Source of the DNA: Chloroflexota bacterium
GTDB lineage: Bacteria > Chloroflexota > UBA11872
Reading direction: 5' to 3'
Length of the DNA stretch: 36,323 bases
Assembly (NCBI GenBank): GCA_028873795.1
Contig: JAPPNP010000037.1
Location: 1-36,323 of the forward strand
A model generated the notes under the pieces. It was not told the DNA's origin. It searched no databases and saw only the letters and a list, made by a program, of their open reading frames with translations. A program made the translations under genes and the position numbers. Of this stretch, positions 32,978 to 36,323 are shown piece by piece (positions within the stretch are counted from its first letter, which is position 1; every line of letters starts with the position of its first letter).

Positions 32978-33784
32978 TCACGCGTCAATTCGATCGAGCG
33001 CCCTGCCTTCGGAATCAAAGCAGGCAGCAGTCAAGGTGCCGCCGAACCCTGCGCCGCCATCCACCGTTGCCACATAGTCGTCGAGGCTGACACCGCCCTG
33101 ATAGGGGTCGAAGCCCCGAATGATCTTCTTGTATTCGGCATAGGGCGGCGTGAGTTCCGCGAGCTGATCGGCGCCCCACCAAAACGCGTCTCTCTGGGTA
33201 TCGAGCGGACGCGACGGATCGAGCCCCGAATTCACGAAGAGCAGCGCTCCATCGTGGGTGACGGCCGCCTGCCGCACGCTGGCGAGCAATTCCTGATGCC
33301 CCGGATAGAGCTCCATCCTTGCGCGCAATTCGCCAAGCCAGCGCGCGATTTCTTGAGACCCGTTGGTGACTCGCTCCTGCGCCTGGGCGGCCCCCCAACC
33401 GTAGGCCGCGAGAGTCTGCTGCACGCCCTGATCCATCATCCAGGCCAACACATCCGTCGGCTCGACGGAGAGGTGCAGGCGGAACAGCTTCTGCCACATC
33501 TCCTCCTGGCTACCGCGCAGGTAGGCCACGTCGCAGACGTTCATGTGCGGCACCGCGAGCAACGCGCTGCGGAAGGCCACCATCTCGTCGAGGGTGGCAG
33601 CAACGTCTCGGCCGCGGCCAAGAAAATTTCCGAGATAGACGATGCGGTCGCCAGCCTCGAATCGATCTTCGATCCCCGCGTGCAGCTCGGCGAGCCTCGA
33701 CGCTTCGCCATGGATGGCGCCGACAGCCCAAATCCGTCCGCCTCTGCGGATCGTTACGAACCGTTCGTTGGTGGCGCAGCCCAC
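32978..33784 (-). CDS. Metallophosphoesterase-fold protein with lost metal ligands
   Basis: Protein of 268 residues with the layout of PPP-type protein phosphatases but altered at each metal-binding motif. GDIHG reads VGAIHG (Ala23), GDxxDRG reads GNFLGRG (Asn53, Gly56), GNHE reads GSQE (Ser92, Gln93), and the later FVHAG reads FVNSGLDPSRPLDTQ (Asn for His). The spacing and the hydrophobic strands around the motifs are kept, so the fold is probably intact while dinuclear metal catalysis is not. The GTG at 33784 lies 22 bases after the carD stop with AGGAG at the carD end. It lies between carD and the Rieske gene on the same strand. I infer a binding or regulatory role; a divergent active enzyme is possible. 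Confidence 0.78.
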   Translation of the reverse strand: MGCATNERFVTIRRGGRIWAVGAIHGEASRLAELHAGIEDRFEAGDRIVYLGNFLGRGRDVAATLDEMVAFRSALLAVPHMNVCDVAYLRGSQEEMWQKLFRLHLSVEPTDVLAWMMDQGVQQTLAAYGWGAAQAQERVTNGSQEIARWLGELRARMELYPGHQELLASVRQAAVTHDGALLFVNSGLDPSRPLDTQRDAFWWGADQLAELTPPYAEYKKIIRGFDPYQGGVSLDDYVATVDGGAGFGGTLTAACFDSEGRALDRIDA

Positions 33785-33806
33785 GTGGCTGAGGGGAGGC
33801 CCGCTC

Positions 33807-34706
33807 CTACGCCGCGCGTAGGACGTCCTCGAGCTTGTTCGCGGCCTGCTCGGTATCGGTGTTGTCGACCGCGGCGAACTCCCGCGCCAACCGATCCAGC
33901 GCTGCCTCGTACATCTGGCGCTCGCTGTAGCTCTGATCCGGCTGGCCAACGTTGCGGTGCAGGTCCCGCACGACCTCCGCGATCGAGACCGGATTGCCGG
34001 AGTTCAGCTTCGCCTCGTACTCCTGGGCGCGCCGGCTCCACATGACGCGGCGCTGACGTGCCCGCCCTCGCAGGGTTGTAATCGCCGCATCCATGGTCTC
34101 TTTCGAGCTCAACCGGCGCATGCCGGCCGACTCCACCTTGTCGGTCGGGACCATGAGGGTCATCTTGTCCTTCTCGAAGGCCACGACGAACATCTGCAGG
34201 GTCTGGTCCGCGACCGCCCGTTCGTCGATCCCGGTGATCCGCCCGACCCCGTGGGCCGGATAGACCACGTAATCGCCCACAGAGAATCCGTTGATCTCGG
34301 TCGGGACCTTCTTCTTGCGCCGCGCTTCGGCAGTCGCGCTGGACGTGCTCGCGTCGCTTGCCTTAGTAACCCGCTTGGCCCTGGGCCCGCCCTTGGCCTT
34401 GGGCTCTTTGGCGGGCTTGGTGCTCTTGCCGGCTTTGGCGGCCTTGGCGCTCTTCGCGCGCCCGGCCGCTCCCTCAGGCTTCACCGTGTCCCCTTCCTGA
34501 ACCTCCGACTGCTTCGCCTCTGTCCGCGCCGCGGCGCGCCGCGCGCTGGACGCCGTGCCGGCCGTCTTCTTGGCTGCCGTCCGAGTGCGCGCCGATGCTT
34601 TCGTTCGCGCTACTGTACTCGGGGAGGGGGAAGACCGTTTGCGGGCCTTGGCGGAGGTCTGTTCTTTAGCGGAAGTCTTCGATTTCGACGGCGCCTTGCT
34701 GCTCAC
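33807..34706 (-). CDS. carD: CarD-family transcription regulator with long basic N-terminal tail
   Basis: RNA-polymerase-binding regulator that stabilises the open promoter complex. The C-terminal ~170 residues are a standard alphaproteobacterial CarD/CdnL: FSVGDYVVYPAHGVGRITGI, then MFVVAFEKDKMTLMVPTDKV, and a helical part ending with ALDRLAREFAAVDN. Ahead of it lies a tail of about 130 residues rich in Lys, Ala, Ser and Thr, resembling histone H1 tails (KSAKAAKAGKSTKPAKEPKA). The start is uncertain: GTG at 34706 has AGGA five bases upstream; an in-frame ATG at 34778 would add 24 residues without a clear ribosome site. A promoter is seen at 34830-34858. It follows fdxA on the same strand. 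Confidence 0.87.
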   Translation of the reverse strand: MSSKAPSKSKTSAKEQTSAKARKRSSPSPSTVARTKASARTRTAAKKTAGTASSARRAAARTEAKQSEVQEGDTVKPEGAAGRAKSAKAAKAGKSTKPAKEPKAKGGPRAKRVTKASDASTSSATAEARRKKKVPTEINGFSVGDYVVYPAHGVGRITGIDERAVADQTLQMFVVAFEKDKMTLMVPTDKVESAGMRRLSSKETMDAAITTLRGRARQRRVMWSRRAQEYEAKLNSGNPVSIAEVVRDLHRNVGQPDQSYSERQMYEAALDRLAREFAAVDNTDTEQAANKLEDVLRAA

Positions 34707-34829
34707 TTTGTCCTGAATTCCTTGTCCGATCGAGGTAAGGCCGTGCCCGAGGGGCCTTACGTCTGCGGCGGTCGCCATGCGCGCCGCCGCGTCCAGCCGG
34801 GCGCCGATCGCCCCGCTGCAATGGGAGGT

Positions 34830-34858
34830 ACTATACCAGAGTCGCGGTGCAATTTCCA
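34830..34858 (-). promoter_or_regulatory. Promoter of carD
   Basis: On the - strand TGGAAA (34853-34858) and TATAGT (34830-34835) are separated by 17 bases, in the spacer after the fdxA stop. The -10 box is near consensus. A start near 34823 would serve either of the possible carD start codons. Confidence 0.5.
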
Positions 34859-34875
34859 GGGTTTGCCCCGGGCGG

Positions 34876-35220
34876 TTAATCTCCTTCGCCCGGCTTGTCC
34901 GAAAAATACTTCTCGAACTTACCCGATTCGTCCTTGTAATCGTCCGCGTCCGCGGGCGGCTCGCCTTTGCGCGTGATGTTGGGCCAAATCTCGGCAAACT
35001 TTTGGTTGACCTCCAACCACTTCCCCTCGTCGTCGTCGCCTGCGGTATCGGGAATAATCGCCTCGACCGGACATTCCGGCTCGCACACGCCGCAGTCGAT
35101 GCACTCGTCCGGGTGGATCACCAGCATGTTCTCGCCTTCATAGAAGCAATCCACCGGGCACACTTCGATGCAGTCCATGTACTTGCACCGAATGCAGGAC
35201 TCGGTCACCAGGTACGTCAT
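34876..35220 (-). CDS. fdxA: 7Fe ferredoxin
   Basis: Small electron carrier with one [3Fe-4S] and one [4Fe-4S] cluster, 114 residues. Cluster ligands are in [14 protein letters not shown] (Cys9 to Cys21) and [12 protein letters not shown] (Cys40 to Cys50). The C-terminal extension [20 protein letters not shown] is typical of the FdxA type of Alphaproteobacteria. It starts [17 protein letters not shown], the usual N terminus. It sits between the TerB-like gene and carD, an order often kept in this class. Its partner enzyme is not defined here. Confidence 0.95.
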   Translation of the reverse strand: MTYLVTESCIRCKYMDCIEVCPVDCFYEGENMLVIHPDECIDCGVCEPECPVEAIIPDTAGDDDEGKWLEVNQKFAEIWPNITRKGEPPADADDYKDESGKFEKYFSDKPGEGD

Positions 35221-35268
35221 TCGCTTAGTGCTCCGTGCTTCGCTTGTGCGTGCGCCGCGGCCGGCTGC

Positions 35269-35748
35269 TCACGTGGTGGCCGCTCGCTCTGTTCCCTGTC
35301 CGACGCGGGCGAGGACACGTTTGCGCGCTTCCCCCCGTTCCCGGTCCGTGATGTGAAGCAAGCCGCCGACGCGGCGGATCAGATTGGCTTCGTATGCGTG
35401 AAGCCGACCGTCAGCATAAACCACCTCCCACAGCATCTCCATCACTGCAAGACGATCCGCATGGTCGTAGCGGTCGTTGATGGCCCGCGTGAAGCGGTGC
35501 AGATCGGTTGCCTCGTGGTGAACGGCCTCCGCCTCTTCGATCAGGGTGTCGGCTTCGGCTTCACTAAGCCCGAAGTGCGCGCCAAGGGCCGCACAAACCG
35601 CGTCGCGCTCGTCGCCGTCGAAGTGTCCGTCCATGCACGCCGCCTCGACCAGAAGCGCCGCCGCCGCGAGTTTCGGGACGTCGGGTTCGGCTGGCTCGGC
35701 GCCGACCGCATCGGCGCCGCTCAAAAGAGACTTGATTCTGTCGATCAC
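35269..35748 (-). CDS. TerB-like (tellurite-resistance family) protein
   Basis: All-helical cytoplasmic protein of the TerB/DjlA-N family, 159 residues. The family's paired acidic motifs appear in EAACMDGHFDGDERDAVCAA (about residues 35-54) and in WEVVYADGRLHAYEANLIRR, which in relatives bind metal. The start MIDRIKSLLSGADAVG is usual for these proteins. It lies 48 bases before fdxA and 73 bases after the S4 protein on the same strand. In this gene setting a link to tellurite is not supported; the function is unknown. Confidence 0.85.
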   Translation of the reverse strand: MIDRIKSLLSGADAVGAEPAEPDVPKLAAAALLVEAACMDGHFDGDERDAVCAALGAHFGLSEAEADTLIEEAEAVHHEATDLHRFTRAINDRYDHADRLAVMEMLWEVVYADGRLHAYEANLIRRVGGLLHITDRERGEARKRVLARVGQGTERAATT

Positions 35749-35821
35749 GGGCGCTGCGTATCATAACGACGGCGGCCGACTCAAGGGGTGCCAGGACGCG
35801 CCCCGCCATATCAGATCCGTC

Positions 35822-36106
35822 CTACTCCTGCTCGATTTCCTCGTAGAGTTTCCGCGCTTCGGGCGCAGGCCCCCGCCGCTCCGCCACTGCCAGGATTCGC
35901 ACGATTCTCACCATTCTGCCCTGCACGAACGTAAGAACGTCGCCAGGTCCGACGCTCCGGTGAGCTTTGGTGATGCGGCGCCCGTTGACGCGAATGCGTC
36001 CTGTTTCGCAGGCCTTCTGCGCGAGCCCCCGGGTCTTGAAGAAGCGCGCGTACCAGAGCCACTTGTCGAGCCGGCTCGCGGCGAAAGCGGGAGCGTCTCG
36101 CGTCAC
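35822..36106 (-). CDS. S4-domain RNA-binding protein (HslR/Hsp15-like)
   Basis: Small RNA-binding protein, 94 residues, with an S4 domain in residues 12-60: RLDKWLWYARFFKTRGLAQK then GRIRVNGRRITKAHRSVGPG. Its E. coli relative Hsp15 binds stalled 50S subunits. The GTG at 36106 overlaps the stop of the preceding reading frame by GTGA, which suggests coupled translation with a helicase-like gene, as is common in Alphaproteobacteria. Confidence 0.88.
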   Translation of the reverse strand: MTRDAPAFAASRLDKWLWYARFFKTRGLAQKACETGRIRVNGRRITKAHRSVGPGDVLTFVQGRMVRIVRILAVAERRGPAPEARKLYEEIEQE

Positions 36107-36264
36107 GACGGGCGCGCGGCGCCGCTTGCAAGCACGCGGAGTTTCGCGAAGGGAGAATCGGGGTCCACCCCCCTCCCCCTGTGGCGTCTCCTCTCTGCCG
36201 TCCGGCCCGGTCGCGTGCTGCTCCGCCCATAGCGCGGTAGACCGTCGGTGCCGAGTCCGACCAT
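36103..36264 (-). CDS. C-terminal tail of a DEAD/DEAH helicase-like protein, possibly disrupted
   Basis: The frame ending at 36103 gives a basic linker (RPGRTAERRRHRGRG) and then VDPDSPFAKLRVLASGAARP, which looks like the end of the large helicase that usually precedes the S4 gene in Alphaproteobacteria. The stop overlaps the S4 start (GTGA). In this frame a TAG is found at 36286-36288, so the tail is open only from there; the first ATG is at 36264. A run of five G, A and six G (36168-36179 on the + strand as C) lies in the linker; a one-base change there would connect the tail to another frame open to the window edge. Helicase identity is inferred from the tail only. Confidence 0.4.
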   Translation of the reverse strand: MVGLGTDGLPRYGRSSTRPGRTAERRRHRGRGVDPDSPFAKLRVLASGAARPS

Positions 36265-36323
36265 GGTGTAGTGTTGTTTCCCGCTCTAGGCCGATAGAAG
36301 CGCGCGCCTTTTGTTCACATTGA

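Noticed and set aside
35269-35748. Tellurite-resistance operon
   Set aside because: A single TerB-like protein in a housekeeping-type gene group; no terC, terD or terZ genes are nearby.

Overview
The window is GC-rich, densely coded bacterial chromosome. It most likely comes from an alphaproteobacterium of Rhodospirillales type. The evidence for that is a SAM-II riboswitch ahead of metZ, the S4-protein / 7Fe ferredoxin / CarD gene group, tRNA-Pro(GGG) with an encoded CCA, and many uptake and catabolic genes for small organosulfur and organonitrogen compounds. I see no phage, insertion sequence or CRISPR array. The assignment rests on gene content only.

Region 1 (1-6862) is an organosulfonate module. 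A truncated sulfoacetaldehyde acetyltransferase (Xsc) and phosphate acetyltransferase (Pta) run on the + strand. Convergent to them on the - strand is an operon of acylating aldehyde dehydrogenase (SauS-like), an ADP-forming acyl-CoA ligase of two subunits (SucC/SucD-like) and a citrate synthase. Together they suggest sulfoacetate -> sulfoacetyl-CoA -> sulfoacetaldehyde -> acetyl phosphate + sulfite -> acetyl-CoA -> citrate.

Region 2 (6925-19677) reads divergently. It holds a 41-codon small ORF, a proline-racemase-family protein with an unusual Ser/Thr catalytic pair, HyuB and HyuA (ATP-dependent hydantoinase/oxoprolinase family), and a complete Dpp/Opp-type ABC importer. Convergent to these are an (S)-ureidoglycine aminohydrolase-like protein and a RutD-like alpha/beta hydrolase. 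The theme is uptake and ring opening of a cyclic amide, hydantoin or ureide.

Region 3 (19678-22880) is gene-poor. Its contents are two dyad-symmetric sites, a lone polyamine-type periplasmic binding protein with its own terminator, a long GC-rich hairpin and tRNA-Pro(GGG).

Region 4 (22881-30738) carries a PhyH-family dioxygenase, metZ under a SAM-II riboswitch with an intrinsic-terminator-like hairpin directly before the start codon, and LivG/LivF ATPases without their permeases. These are followed by a 1047-residue fusion of a membrane iron-sulfur oxidoreductase to ETF-beta, and then ETF-alpha.

Region 5 (30754-36323) lies entirely on the - strand. In transcription order it reads: a helicase-like C-terminal tail, an S4 RNA-binding protein, a TerB-like protein, ferredoxin FdxA, CarD with a long basic tail, a metallophosphoesterase-fold protein that has lost its metal ligands, a Rieske oxygenase with a bridging Glu as in carnitine/betaine monooxygenases, and a gamma-butyrobetaine-dioxygenase-like enzyme. 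The last two converge on the ETF genes and may feed a quaternary-amine demethylation route that uses that ETF.
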